In this document: positions 1 through 9,046 of the stretch, in pieces
How the letters are laid out: each line of letters starts with the position of its first letter
Numbering within the stretch: position 1 is the stretch's first letter
Assembly (NCBI GenBank): GCA_964372215.1
Contig: CAYJQC010000001.1
Span: forward strand, 186,001 to 250,000
Direction of reading: 5' to 3'
Length of the DNA stretch: 64,000 bases
From: DAIMFL01 sp964372215
GTDB taxonomy: Bacteria; Pseudomonadota; Alphaproteobacteria; Dongiales; Dongiaceae
Program-made: the position numbers and the translations under genes
Notes under the pieces: model-generated
The model's input: the letters and a program-made list of their open reading frames with translations, nothing else
Database searches by the model: none
Told to the model about the DNA's origin: nothing

Positions 1-1
1 C

Positions 2-754
2 GGCCTGCTGCCGGGCATCGAGTCGTGGTACGACCTCGGCCACAAGTCCAAGACCGGGTCGAGCGCGGGCGCCGAGAAGGTGCGCCAGGTCGCCGACCAC
101 GTGAACATGATCTTGCGCCACGTGCCCTATGTGCAGACCAACTTCGTGCTCGGCCTGGATTCCGACAGTGGCGCCGAGCCGTTCGAACTGACCAAGCGCT
201 TCATCGACCTGTCGCCAGGCGCCTATCCGGCATTCTCGCTGCTGACGTCCTATGGCCAGGCGGCGCCCCTCAACCTCGAGCTCCAGCGTGCCGGACGGGT
301 GCTGCCGTTCCCGTTCCACTTCCTCGACAGCAACCACGCGATGAACGTCCGGCCGCTCAACTACGGTTGGACGGAGTTCTACGACCGCGCCGTCGACCTG
401 ACCCGCTACGCCCTCACCGGCGCCCGGGTCAGGCGGCGGTTCTGGGCCAATCGCGGCGTCACCACCCGCCTGCTCAATGGCGTGCGTGCGGTCACTTCGA
501 ACCGCGCGGCCTACCAGGCGACGATCCGCCGGCTGCTGGACACCGACGTCGATGTCCGCCGCTTCATCAACGGCGAAAGCACGGTGCTGCCGAAGTTCTA
601 CGAGAACCGGATCCGCAGGAGCCTGGGCCCGCTGTGGGACGCGCTCCCCGAGGGCGCGCTGATGCACGACCAGAACGCCTACCTGAACAGCCAGGATCGC
701 AGCTCGACGGTTGCGCCGGCCCGGCGCCGACCGTTGCCGGCGGCGGCGGAGTAG
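2..754 (+). CDS. Radical SAM protein, C-terminal part (5' end outside window)
   Basis: This reading frame is open from the first bases of the window and ends at 754, so only the C-terminal ~250 residues are present. The text GLLPGIESWYDLGHKSKTG near the edge, followed by the segment with NFVLGLDSD and RFIDLSPGAYPAF, resembles the end of the TIM barrel and C-terminal extension of B12-binding-domain radical SAM proteins. The CxxxCxxC cluster motif would lie upstream and cannot be checked. The last ~20 residues are low-complexity Arg/Ala/Pro and may be poorly conserved. The substrate is unknown. The next gene starts 28 bp downstream on the same strand, so the two may be co-transcribed. Confidence 0.7.
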   Translation, partial: GLLPGIESWYDLGHKSKTGSSAGAEKVRQVADHVNMILRHVPYVQTNFVLGLDSDSGAEPFELTKRFIDLSPGAYPAFSLLTSYGQAAPLNLELQRAGRVLPFPFHFLDSNHAMNVRPLNYGWTEFYDRAVDLTRYALTGARVRRRFWANRGVTTRLLNGVRAVTSNRAAYQATIRRLLDTDVDVRRFINGESTVLPKFYENRIRRSLGPLWDALPEGALMHDQNAYLNSQDRSSTVAPARRRPLPAAAE

Positions 755-781
755 CCGGCGCGGTCCGCCCGTCGCCGGAAT

Positions 782-1114
782 GTGTCCTTGCGCCTGCTGT
801 TCGTCTGCAGCCGCAACCGTCTGCGCAGCCCGAGCGCGGAGGCCGTGTTCAGCGGCCGCGACGGGATCGAGGTGACCTCGGCCGGCACCAGCAACGATGC
901 CGAGACACCGCTTTCCGGCGATCTGATCGAATGGGCCGACATCGTCCTGGTCATGGAGCCGGTGCATCGGCAACGCCTGACGCAACGCTTCGGCGCGCTG
1001 CTCCGCGGCAAGCGCGTCGTCGTGCTCGGCATTCCCGACGACTACGGCTACATGCAGCCCGAGCTGGTCGCACTCCTGAAGGCCCGGGTCGGTCGCTTGG
1101 CTGTCCTGCCATAG
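782..1114 (+). CDS. Low-molecular-weight protein tyrosine phosphatase-like protein
   Basis: A 110-residue protein starting at GTG. Near the N-terminus it carries the phosphatase P-loop CSRNRLRS, which fits CX5R(S/T) directly after a hydrophobic beta strand (LRLLFV). This is the usual position in low-molecular-weight protein tyrosine phosphatases. The later IPDDYGYM segment could carry the general-acid aspartate. At 110 residues it is shorter than the typical ~150-residue enzyme and matches the small alphaproteobacterial subgroup. The expected activity is hydrolysis of phosphotyrosine or a similar phosphoester in the cytoplasm; the substrate is unknown. It lies just downstream of the radical SAM gene and upstream of the multicopper oxidase. 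Confidence 0.7.
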   Translation: MSLRLLFVCSRNRLRSPSAEAVFSGRDGIEVTSAGTSNDAETPLSGDLIEWADIVLVMEPVHRQRLTQRFGALLRGKRVVVLGIPDDYGYMQPELVALLKARVGRLAVLP

Positions 1115-1183
1115 GCGGGCGGCTCCGGCGGCGTCAGTCGACGGCGTGCGCTGGGTCGATTAGGATCGTCGGGGAGCCGAACC

Positions 1184-2614
1184 ATGCAGCCCCGCTTCAT
1201 CGCAAGTCTGACGCGCCGCGACCTTCTGCTGGCGGGCGCCGCCGGCGCCGCCACCGCGCTGCTGCCCGGTCGCCCGGCGCGGTCGGGCGAGGTTCGCGAG
1301 TTCCGCCTCGCCGCCGCGCCGGCCCGGATTCCCCTGGTCGGCCCCGGCTATCCCGAGACCGCCGTCTGGGCGTTCGACGGCACGGTGCCGGGACCCGAAC
1401 TCCGGGTGCGCCAGGGCGACCGAGTGCGGATCGTCGTCGAGAACCAGCTCGGCGAAGGAACCACCGTCCACTGGCACGGGTTGCGGGTGCCGAATGCCAT
1501 GGACGGCGTGCCCAACCTGACCCAGGACCCGATCACGCCGGGCGGGAGCTTCACCTACGAGTTCGAGGTGCCCGATGCCGGCACCTACTGGTACCACCCG
1601 CACCAGCGCAGCTTCGAGCAGGTCGAGCGCGGCCTCGCCGGCGCCTTCGTGGTCGAGGAGCGCAGGCCGATCGAGGTCGACCGCGACATCACCTGGGTGC
1701 TCGACGACTGGCGGCTGCAGGACGACGCGGCGATCAGCGAGGATTTCGGCGATCTGCGTGATGCCGCGCATGCCGGGCGGATCGGCAACACCGTCTCGAT
1801 CAACGGCCGGGTTTCCGACAGCTTCGAGGTCCGGACCGGCGAACGGATCCGGCTGCGCCTGATCAACGCCGCCAACGCGCGGATCTTCGGACTCGACTTC
1901 GCCGGCCACCAGCCGCGCATCGTCGCGCTCGATGGCCAGCCGGTCGCGCCCCACGCGCCCGCGGACGGGCTGGTCGTGCTGGGGCCGGCCATGCGCGCCG
2001 ACCTGGTGATCGACTTGACCGGGCGCCCGGGCGATCGGATGACCGTCGTCGACCGGTTCTATCGCGGGCGCGAATACCGGCTGGTCGACCTGGTCTACGG
2101 CGCGCCGCCGCTGCGCGACCGGCCGCGCGACGCTCCGGTCGAGCTGCCGGCGAACACCATGCCCGAACCCGACGCCGCAGCGGCCACGCGCACCGAGATC
2201 GTCCTCGGCGGCGGCATGATGGGCCGAATGACGTCCGCCACGGTCGACGGCAAGCCGATGGACATGCGCGCAATGATGCATGACGGTCTGGTCTGGGCGA
2301 TCTATGGGGTGGCGGCGCGCGGGCATGTGATGGAACCGCTGTTGATGCTCGAGCGTGGCGGTTCCCACATCCTCGCGCTGCACAACGACACCGCCTGGCA
2401 TCACCCGATGCACCTGCACGGCCATTCCTTCCGGGTGATCAGCCGCGACGGCGTGGCCACCCCCCGCCGCGATTGGCAGGACACCGTGCTGCTGGCGCCC
2501 GACGAGCGCGCCGAAATCGCGTTCGTCGCCGACAACCCGGGCGACTGGATGTTCCACTGCCACATCCTAGAGCATCAGGCCGCGGGGATGATGGCGGTGA
2601 TCCGTGTGGTCTGA
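1184..2614 (+). CDS. Tat-exported multicopper oxidase (CueO/FtsP-like)
   Basis: A 476-residue three-cupredoxin oxidase. The N-terminus has a twin-arginine signal (TRRDLLLAGAAG) ending near residue 35, which indicates export in folded form to the periplasm. The copper-binding motifs are present: HWHG (about 96-99) and HPHQ (138-141) in domain 1, then HPMHLHGH near 403 and HCHILEHQAAGM near 458, which together supply type 1 and trinuclear copper ligands. A methionine-rich loop (around GGGMMGRM and MDMRAMM, ~348-375) recalls the copper-sensing Met-rich region of CueO. The likely role is oxidation of Cu(I) or organic substrates with reduction of O2 to water. Cuprous oxidase is the best guess, but the substrate cannot be read from the sequence. 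Confidence 0.9.
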   Translation: MQPRFIASLTRRDLLLAGAAGAATALLPGRPARSGEVREFRLAAAPARIPLVGPGYPETAVWAFDGTVPGPELRVRQGDRVRIVVENQLGEGTTVHWHGLRVPNAMDGVPNLTQDPITPGGSFTYEFEVPDAGTYWYHPHQRSFEQVERGLAGAFVVEERRPIEVDRDITWVLDDWRLQDDAAISEDFGDLRDAAHAGRIGNTVSINGRVSDSFEVRTGERIRLRLINAANARIFGLDFAGHQPRIVALDGQPVAPHAPADGLVVLGPAMRADLVIDLTGRPGDRMTVVDRFYRGREYRLVDLVYGAPPLRDRPRDAPVELPANTMPEPDAAAATRTEIVLGGGMMGRMTSATVDGKPMDMRAMMHDGLVWAIYGVAARGHVMEPLLMLERGGSHILALHNDTAWHHPMHLHGHSFRVISRDGVATPRRDWQDTVLLAPDERAEIAFVADNPGDWMFHCHILEHQAAGMMAVIRVV

Positions 2615-2652
2615 GTGCAGCCCCTCGCGCGCCGGGCCGTGACTGGTGGCGC

Positions 2653-3540
2653 CTACTCGTTGGCGATGCCGTAGACCTTGCCCTTGTAGGGCGGGTTCGA
2701 CTGGTCGTCGACCGCCATGACATAGACGGTCTTGCCGTCCGGGCTGAAGGTCAGGTTGGGCGCCGCCGGCGAGGGCACCTCGAGCTTGCGCACCAGCTCG
2801 CCGGCCGGGGTCACCACGACGATGCGCCCGGCGCTGTACTGGCCGATGTAGAGGTTGCCGTCGGGCCCGAGCTTGATGCCGTCGGGATAGGCGCCGACCG
2901 GCTCGTCGAAATCGGTCAGCCGCACGAACAGGCGGCGGTCGCCGAGGCTGCCGTCTTCGCCGACCGCGAAGGTGATGACGCGCGAGGCCTCGGATTCGTT
3001 GACATAGAGCAGCCCGCCGTCGGCCGAGAGCTGGATGCCGTTGGCATAGTGCAGGTCGTCGGCGACGATCTTCAGCGCGCCGTCCGCGCCGAGATGATAG
3101 ACCTTGCCGATGATCGGCCCGCTCTCCCACGGGCCCGAGGCCGTGACATAGGCGCCGCCCTTGCCGTCGGAGGTCTCGTCGTTGGGGCCGAGGACCGCGA
3201 CCCCGTCCGCGTCCTTGTCCCAGACCCTTTCCGTGCCGCCGTCGGCGCCGATCTTCACGTAGCTGCCGTTGTCGTAGCAGGTGACCAGCCAGCCGTCCTG
3301 GAATGGCATCACCGCCGAGGGGCCGCAGCCGTCCTGGGTCCAAAGCACGGCGTTCTCATTGCCGTCCCAGACGCTCACCCGGTTGCCGCCATACTCGGCG
3401 TAGTAGAGCTTGCCGTCCGCGAAATACGGGCCTTCGGGAAAATCGGCGTCGCCGTTGATGATTGTGGCCTCGCCCGCGAGCAGCGGGCCGGCGGCGGTGG
3501 CGATGCCGAGCAGAGCCGTGAACGCGAGCGAGCGGCGCAT
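2653..3540 (-). CDS. SMP-30/gluconolactonase-like beta-propeller protein, exported
   Basis: A 295-residue protein. The chosen ATG gives a classical signal peptide (MRRSLAFTALLGIATAAGPLLAGEA); an upstream in-frame extension is rejected because it would bury this signal. The rest is a repeated beta-propeller pattern, with FPEGPYF near the start, then YANGIQLSADG, GAYPDGIKLGPDGNLYIG and APNLTFSPDGKTVYV. This is typical of the SMP-30/gluconolactonase/LRE family, in which metal-dependent lactone hydrolysis is the known activity. The periplasmic location and exact substrate are inferred. It converges with the multicopper oxidase and is separated from it by 38 bp. Confidence 0.8.
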   Translation of the reverse strand: MRRSLAFTALLGIATAAGPLLAGEATIINGDADFPEGPYFADGKLYYAEYGGNRVSVWDGNENAVLWTQDGCGPSAVMPFQDGWLVTCYDNGSYVKIGADGGTERVWDKDADGVAVLGPNDETSDGKGGAYVTASGPWESGPIIGKVYHLGADGALKIVADDLHYANGIQLSADGGLLYVNESEASRVITFAVGEDGSLGDRRLFVRLTDFDEPVGAYPDGIKLGPDGNLYIGQYSAGRIVVVTPAGELVRKLEVPSPAAPNLTFSPDGKTVYVMAVDDQSNPPYKGKVYGIANE

Positions 3541-3767
3541 GACGAACCCCCCTGATGCGGGACCGTGGCCGGTCCCGTTGTTCTTGTGCTTGTGCCTCCG
3601 GTGCAGTGGAGGGTGATCAGGGTACGGCCGTGCGGTCGCGCCGGCAAGCATGGCGGTCGGCCGCGCCGGATGGCGGCCCGCGGTCTCCGGATTGACGGCG
3701 CGCCATGCGGTCGGCCACCCTCTACCCGCTGGTCCGGTCGCGGACTGGACTGGGATCGGTGGAACGG

Positions 3768-4070
3768 ATGAGGGCGCTGCTGCGCAGCCTGTGGCTCGGC
3801 GAGATGCCCCTGGCACGGGCATTCTGGGAATTCGCCATCCTGTATGGCTTCGTGCTGAACCTGCTGACCACCATCGGTTCGCTGATGGTGTTCGCGGCCA
3901 AGGCGCCGGACGCCTATGGGCTCGGCCTGTTCCTGCTCGCCGTCCCCTACAACCTGTTCGTCATGGTCGCGGTCTGGCGCAGCGCCGGCCGCTACCGGGG
4001 CGCCCGGCACTGGGCCGACTTCGCGCGCATCGCCGTGGTGGTCTGGGTGCTCGCGGTGTCCCTGGCGTGA
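3768..4070 (+). CDS. Small membrane protein of unknown function
   Basis: About 100 residues from the ATG preceded by GGTGGAACGG; a longer in-frame start at 3705 is possible but its extra residues look non-coding. There are three hydrophobic stretches: FWEFAILYGFVLNLLTTIGSLMVF, GLGLFLLAVPYNLFVMVAVW and IAVVVWVLAVSLA. A charged loop (RSAGRYRGARHW) separates the second and third. It resembles small three-helix inner-membrane proteins but I do not recognise a family. It converges with the DASS symporter gene, with only 19 bp between the stop codons. Confidence 0.55.
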   Translation: MRALLRSLWLGEMPLARAFWEFAILYGFVLNLLTTIGSLMVFAAKAPDAYGLGLFLLAVPYNLFVMVAVWRSAGRYRGARHWADFARIAVVVWVLAVSLA

Positions 4071-4089
4071 TGCCGCCGGTTATCGGCCG

Positions 4090-5553
4090 TCACATGGCGA
4101 ACACGATCGGCCCGAGCAGGCTGGCGACGACGTAGACCACGACGATGCCGATCACGTCGAGCAGCGCCCCCGCCTTCAGCATCTGGCGGGCGCTGACCGC
4201 GCCGCTGCCGAACACGATGGCGTTGGGCGGGGTCGCCACCGGCAGCATGAAGCCGAGCGAGGCGGCGAGCGCGATCGGCACGGCGAGCGCCAGCGGCGCC
4301 ACGCCCATGCCGATCGCGGCCGCACCGGCGATCGGCAGGAACACCGCGGCCATGGCGGTGTTGCTGGCGAGCTCGCCGAGATAGACCACCACCGCCATGG
4401 CGATCAGCACGAGGACGGCGACCGGCAGCGCCTCCAGGGCGCCGAAGCCGGCGCCGATCCAGTGCGCCAGGCCGCTCGCCTCGATCGCCGCCGCCAGGGC
4501 CAGCCCGCCGCCGAACAGGATCAGCACGTCCCAGCGCAGCGCTCGGGCGTCGCCCCAGTCCAGCAGCCGCGTGTCCTCCGAGCCGCCGGCGGGAATGGCG
4601 AACAGCAGCAGCGCGCCGGCCATGACGATCCCGGCATCGCCGAGCGCCAGGGCCGAGAACGTCGTGTCGTCCAGGGCGCGCTCGATCAGCGGGCGCAACA
4701 GCAGGAGCGCGGCGGTCGCGCCGGCGACCGCGATCAGCCGCTTCTCGGCCCGCGACAGCGGCGGCAGCGCGGCGTCCGCCGCGGCCGGCGGCAGGGCCAG
4801 GTCCGGCAGCGGGAAGCTCCAGCGGGTCAGCAGCAGCCAGGCGAGCGGCAGCAGGATCAGCGTCGCCGGCACCCCCACCAGCATCCACTGGCCGAAGCCG
4901 ATGGCGATCCCGTAGCTGGACTGCAGGAACCCGGCGAGCAGGGCGTTGGGCGGCGTGCCGATCAGGGTCGCCATGCCGCCGATGGTGGCGGAGAAGGCGA
5001 TACCCAGCATGACCGCCGGCCCGAGATGGCGCGCGCCGAGGGGACCGAGCCGGCCGCCCTGCAGATGGGAGGCGACGATCGACTGGCCGATCGGCACCAT
5101 GACGATGGCGGCCGCGGTGTTGCTGATCCACATGCTGAGCAACGCGGTCGCCGCCATCAGGCTGCCGACCAGCGCGCGCGGGTTGCCGCCGCCATGGGCC
5201 ATGACCGCGTAGGCCAGGCGGCGATGGAGCTGCCAGCGCTCCAGCGCCCGGGCGATCAGGAACCCGCCCAGGAACAGGAAGATCAGGGGATGGGCGTAAG
5301 AGCGCGCGGTGGTTTCCAGCGCCTCGATGCCGAGCAGCGGGAAGGCGACGATCGGCAGCAGCGCGGTGGCGGCGAGCGGCAGCGCCTCGGTCATCCACCA
5401 CAGCGCCATCAGCACGCCGATGGCGGCGACCGCCCAGGCCTGGGGCGCGAGCCCGTCCGGCGGGCCGGCGAGCAGCATCAGCAGGCAGGCGGCGAACCCG
5501 GCCGCGAGGCCGATCCGCCGGGCCCGCGGCGAGGCGTCGGTGTCCTGGGTCAT
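4090..5553 (-). CDS. DASS-family (SLC13) sodium:anion symporter
   Basis: A 487-residue polytopic membrane protein with two internally repeated halves. Each half carries the DASS signature: WISNTAAAIV with GTPPNALLAG in the first, and ELASNTAMAAV with ATPPNAIVFGSG in the second. These SNT and TPPN motifs form the sodium and carboxylate sites. Known substrates of the family are C4-dicarboxylates, citrate, sulfate and related anions; this sequence alone does not show which. About 12 helices are predictable by eye. The gene stands alone, and a long apparently gene-free stretch lies upstream of its start. Confidence 0.88.
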   Translation of the reverse strand: MTQDTDASPRARRIGLAAGFAACLLMLLAGPPDGLAPQAWAVAAIGVLMALWWMTEALPLAATALLPIVAFPLLGIEALETTARSYAHPLIFLFLGGFLIARALERWQLHRRLAYAVMAHGGGNPRALVGSLMAATALLSMWISNTAAAIVMVPIGQSIVASHLQGGRLGPLGARHLGPAVMLGIAFSATIGGMATLIGTPPNALLAGFLQSSYGIAIGFGQWMLVGVPATLILLPLAWLLLTRWSFPLPDLALPPAAADAALPPLSRAEKRLIAVAGATAALLLLRPLIERALDDTTFSALALGDAGIVMAGALLLFAIPAGGSEDTRLLDWGDARALRWDVLILFGGGLALAAAIEASGLAHWIGAGFGALEALPVAVLVLIAMAVVVYLGELASNTAMAAVFLPIAGAAAIGMGVAPLALAVPIALAASLGFMLPVATPPNAIVFGSGAVSARQMLKAGALLDVIGIVVVYVVASLLGPIVFAM

Positions 5554-6513
5554 GCCGGGCGGCAGGCCTTCCGTTCAGTCCCGCGATCGCTCCAGCATAG
5601 CCGGTCGGGCCGGCCGGGCCAGCCCGCGGATCGCAGCCCGCGGATCGCCGCTTCGACATGGCCAATCTGCTCGCCGGCGTCGGCGACAACGAGCCGCAGC
5701 GGTTCCGCCTTCAGTGGCGCGACCCGCTGCGCATCGACCCCCTCTCCACGCCGGCGAGCCCGGCTTCGCCGGCGGTGAGCAGCGCCTCGACATCGCCCAG
5801 TGTCGCTAGCTCCGCCAGCGCCGCCTGCAGATCCGCGAGCTCGCGCACGGCCACCCGGGCGGACTCGTCGAGGAGTCCGCGCGGGGCCGGCACGACCGCG
5901 CGCGCCGGCGCCGACCAGCATCCCTCACCCAGCCGCCCCATGAGCGCCTGGCAGCTCCCCCGCCATGATCCGATCCTCCACCGGCCCTCCTCTGCCGCTG
6001 TTCCACAACCATGGCGTTCATGGCCCCGCCTAACAAGTCCGGCGCAACCAGGGCCTCGTCGGACCAGCCGGGACCGCTCGCGTTCGACAGCCGACTTGAT
6101 CTCGCCTCTTGGGGCCGTCGGCGCGTGACACTGACGAGCCGGCCGGCGACTCGCAAGCCTTTGGACTCCAAACCAATCTTGCCTATATTGTGGTGACGCG
6201 ACACAATGCCGCAGTCCGATTGCCCAACCGCGCCGCGCCGGCCCACCTCCGACCTTGAGGTTCGGAGGAGCATCCGCCGGAAAGTTCTGACGACGTCTGC
6301 AGTCCGGACATGCCTCGGCCCGCCGACGCAGATGGGGCGGGCCGACGCCAACTTTCGCGAGGCCTGCATTGATCGGCGCCCGCTCCACACCGCCTCCATC
6401 ACGCACTTCGCGCGCCCTCCCGATCGGGGCGAAAGGCCGCGCCGCCCGGGCTTCGGCGCGATCCGACCGACCTCATGTTTTCGTCTACAGCCCCAGGAAT
6501 GAAGGTGCAGACG
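5554..6513. other. Gene-poor stretch of ~960 bp with a possible frameshifted remnant
   Basis: No open frame here looks like an intact gene. On the minus strand, bases ~5900-5711 read as a plausible helical segment (RELADLQAALAELATLGDVE) and then hit a stop. Another minus-strand frame continues plausibly over ~5760-5610 (VDAQRVAPLKAEPLRLVVA). Together these suggest a small gene broken by a frameshift, or a sequencing error. Near 6180-6205, upstream of the kinase gene, there is an ATTGTG/CACAAT inverted repeat with a 9-base spacer after an AT-rich TATATT, which might be regulatory. Confidence 0.3.
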
Positions 6514-8484
6514 ATGCGCGACGAACCAGCCCGGCATTTCCCAGCCACTGATGGCACCCGCGACCGCATGGTCGCGCTCCTGATCATCCTGATCGCGGCG
6601 CTGATGTTCTACGCGGATTTCAGCCTGCCGCTTGGCGTGGCTGCGGCGGTGCCATATGTCGCGGTCGTGCTATTGGGAGCTTGGCTTTCCTGGCGGCACG
6701 CCATCTATGCGCTCGCCGTTGCATGCACCGGCCTGGCCGTCGCCGGGTATTACGTTTCGATCCCGGGAGGTCCCGAATGGGTGACCCTGCTCAATCGGGG
6801 TTTCTCGCTGTTCGCGATCTGGGTGACGGCGATTCTCCTGGCTCAGCGCAGGGAACTTGAAACATCGCTGCGCTCCCTGAACGACGACCTCGAAGCCCGA
6901 GTGGAAGAGCGCACGGCGATGCTTCGTCGACGGGAGGAGCGCGTTCGCGGAATCATGGACAACGCGGTCGACGCCATCATCACGATCGACCTGCATGGCA
7001 TCGTCGACAGCTTCAACCGGGCGGGCGAGGTCCTGTTCGGTTGTCGTGCCGAGGAGATCCGCGGACGGAACGTTTCGATGCTGATGCCCGAGCCCTATGG
7101 AAGCGAGCACGACGGCTATCTCAAGGCGTACCTGCGGACCGGCGAAGGCCGGATCATCAACAAGGGCCCCAGGGAAGTCCTGGCGCGGCGTCTGGACGGC
7201 GGGCTGTTCCCCGCCGAGCTTGCCATCAGCGAACTGCAGCTCGATGGCGAGCGCCACTTCATCGGTTTCGTCCGCGACATCACGGCACGGAAGAACATGG
7301 AGCAGGCGCTCCATCAGGCCGGGAAAATGGAGGCGATCGGCCAGCTCACCGGCGGCATCGCGCACGACTTCAACAACAGGCTCACCGTCATCATGGGCAA
7401 CCTCGACCTGTTGGCAGATTCCCTGGAGGGCGACGAGCCTCTCCAGAAGTGCGCGCGCCTGGCAATGGACGCCGCCGAACGTAGCGCCGAGCTGACCCAA
7501 GGCCTGCTGGCATTCTCGCGCCAGCAGGTCCTAATGCCACGCACCATCGACGTCAACGCGCTGATTTCCAGGATGGATGACCTGCTGCGGCGCACCCTGG
7601 GCGCGCAAATCGCAGTGTCCACCGTTCCCGCAAGAGACCTGTGGACAAGCGAGCTGGACCCGTCCCAGCTCGAAAACGCCTTGCTGAACCTGGCGATCAA
7701 TGCGCGCGACGCCATGCCCGAGGGCGGCAAGCTGATCATCGAAACATCCAACGAACATCTGGACGAGGATTACGCGAGTCGGCACCAGGAGGTGGCTGCC
7801 GGACAATACGTGATGCTGGCCGTGTCCGATACCGGGACCGGCATGACGCCGGAGCAGCTCGCCAGGGCCTTCGACCCGTTCTTCACGACGAAGCCGGTTG
7901 GCAAGGGAACAGGGCTTGGCCTCAGCATGCTGTACGGATTCGTCAAGCAGTCGGGGGGCCACGTCAAGATCTACAGCGAGGCAAGGAAGGGAACCTCGGT
8001 GAAGATGTACTTTCCGCGCAGCGAGAAGAAAACCGTGGAGGACCGCGCACAAGCGCGCGAGCCGGCCGCGATTCAAGGCGGGGGCGAGACCATCCTCGTT
8101 GTCGAAGACGACGCCGACGTGCGCAGGACGGCGGCCGACGACCTCGAACACCGCGGCTATCGCGTTCTGGAAGCTGCCGACGCCGACGCCGCCCTCGACG
8201 TGCTGCAGTCGGGGCAAGACGTGGATCTGCTGTTCACGGACGTGATCATGCCGGGCGGCAAGAACGGGGCGGATCTCGCAAGAATCGTCCGCCAGCGCTG
8301 GCCGGCCGTCAAGGTGCTGTTCACCTCTGGATACACCGAGAACGCCATCTTCCACCATGGCAGGCTCGACGAAAGCCTGCTCTGGCTGGGCAAGCCCTAT
8401 TCGGGAACCAAGCTCGCCCGCACGATCCGGCACGCGCTTGATGCGCCAGCCCACCCTCCAGCGCCGGATCGCCCATCTGACTGA
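6514..8484 (+). CDS. Hybrid sensor histidine kinase with PAS domain and C-terminal receiver
   Basis: About 656 residues from the ATG preceded by GAAGG at 8-base spacing; an in-frame ATG at 6475 is an alternative. The order is: N-terminal membrane region with several short helices (~20-110), a coiled linker, a FixL-like PAS domain (VDAIITIDLHGIVDSFNRAG to FVRDITARKN), an H-box (GGIAHDFNNRLTV, phosphoacceptor His), an ATPase domain with N-box NLAINARDAMPEGG and G-boxes GTGMT and GKGTGLGLS, and a receiver (TILVVEDDADV, with the phosphorylatable Asp in LLFTDVIMPG and Lys in LGKPYSG). The FixL-like PAS could bind haem, but this is unproven. It converges with the next response regulator. Confidence 0.9.
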   Translation: MRDEPARHFPATDGTRDRMVALLIILIAALMFYADFSLPLGVAAAVPYVAVVLLGAWLSWRHAIYALAVACTGLAVAGYYVSIPGGPEWVTLLNRGFSLFAIWVTAILLAQRRELETSLRSLNDDLEARVEERTAMLRRREERVRGIMDNAVDAIITIDLHGIVDSFNRAGEVLFGCRAEEIRGRNVSMLMPEPYGSEHDGYLKAYLRTGEGRIINKGPREVLARRLDGGLFPAELAISELQLDGERHFIGFVRDITARKNMEQALHQAGKMEAIGQLTGGIAHDFNNRLTVIMGNLDLLADSLEGDEPLQKCARLAMDAAERSAELTQGLLAFSRQQVLMPRTIDVNALISRMDDLLRRTLGAQIAVSTVPARDLWTSELDPSQLENALLNLAINARDAMPEGGKLIIETSNEHLDEDYASRHQEVAAGQYVMLAVSDTGTGMTPEQLARAFDPFFTTKPVGKGTGLGLSMLYGFVKQSGGHVKIYSEARKGTSVKMYFPRSEKKTVEDRAQAREPAAIQGGGETILVVEDDADVRRTAADDLEHRGYRVLEAADADAALDVLQSGQDVDLLFTDVIMPGGKNGADLARIVRQRWPAVKVLFTSGYTENAIFHHGRLDESLLWLGKPYSGTKLARTIRHALDAPAHPPAPDRPSD

Positions 8485-8621
8485 TCTGGCGTCCGACGTC
8501 GGCGCCTGTTCCAGCCGTGCTCTGCAATGCGGCATGTCGGGACCGACGCCCGCGGGAATCGCTTCGACGACATACCCCGCCCGTCGCCATGCCGCTGCCG
8601 CGCGATCCCGACCCGTGATGC

Positions 8622-9002
8622 CTACCGGTCGTGCTGGGACGACAGCGCCTGCTCGACGGCGGAAAGAAGGTCCTTCATGCCGAAGGGTTTGGGGAGCACG
8701 CCATCGGCGCCTAGCTTCCTGGCTACCTTCAGGAAATCGAGGTTTCGGGTACGGCCGCCGCCGGACATCGCGATGATCTTGACGTCGGCGGAAATCTTGC
8801 GCAGCGCCACGGTCGTTTCGACGCCTTCCATTTCGGGCATGATGATGTCCGTGAGCACCAGATCCGCTCCTTGTTCTCGGAAAGCCCTGAGCGCCAGCGC
8901 ACCGTCGGCCGCCTCGCGGACCTCGTGCCCTGCCCGCTCGAGGATCTGCCGCACAGTGCTGCGAATGACTTCCTCGTCGTCCACCACCAGGATCCTGGCC
9001 AT
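8622..9002 (-). CDS. Single-domain CheY-like response regulator
   Basis: A 126-residue receiver domain without an output domain. The acidic pair is in ILVVDDEEV, the phosphorylatable Asp in DLVLTDIIMPEMEG, the conserved Ser in IAMSGGG and the Lys in VLPKPFGMKDLL. It sits 44 bp downstream of the triple-PAS kinase on the same strand, so it is probably the partner of that kinase and co-transcribed with it. The next gene on the other side, a hybrid kinase, converges on it. With no DNA-binding output it probably acts through protein contacts or in a phosphorelay. Confidence 0.88.
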   Translation of the reverse strand: MARILVVDDEEVIRSTVRQILERAGHEVREAADGALALRAFREQGADLVLTDIIMPEMEGVETTVALRKISADVKIIAMSGGGRTRNLDFLKVARKLGADGVLPKPFGMKDLLSAVEQALSSQHDR

Positions 9003-9046
9003 GAGAACTCTCCTTGCGTCTCTGTTGCGGCGTCTGGGTGAACGAT

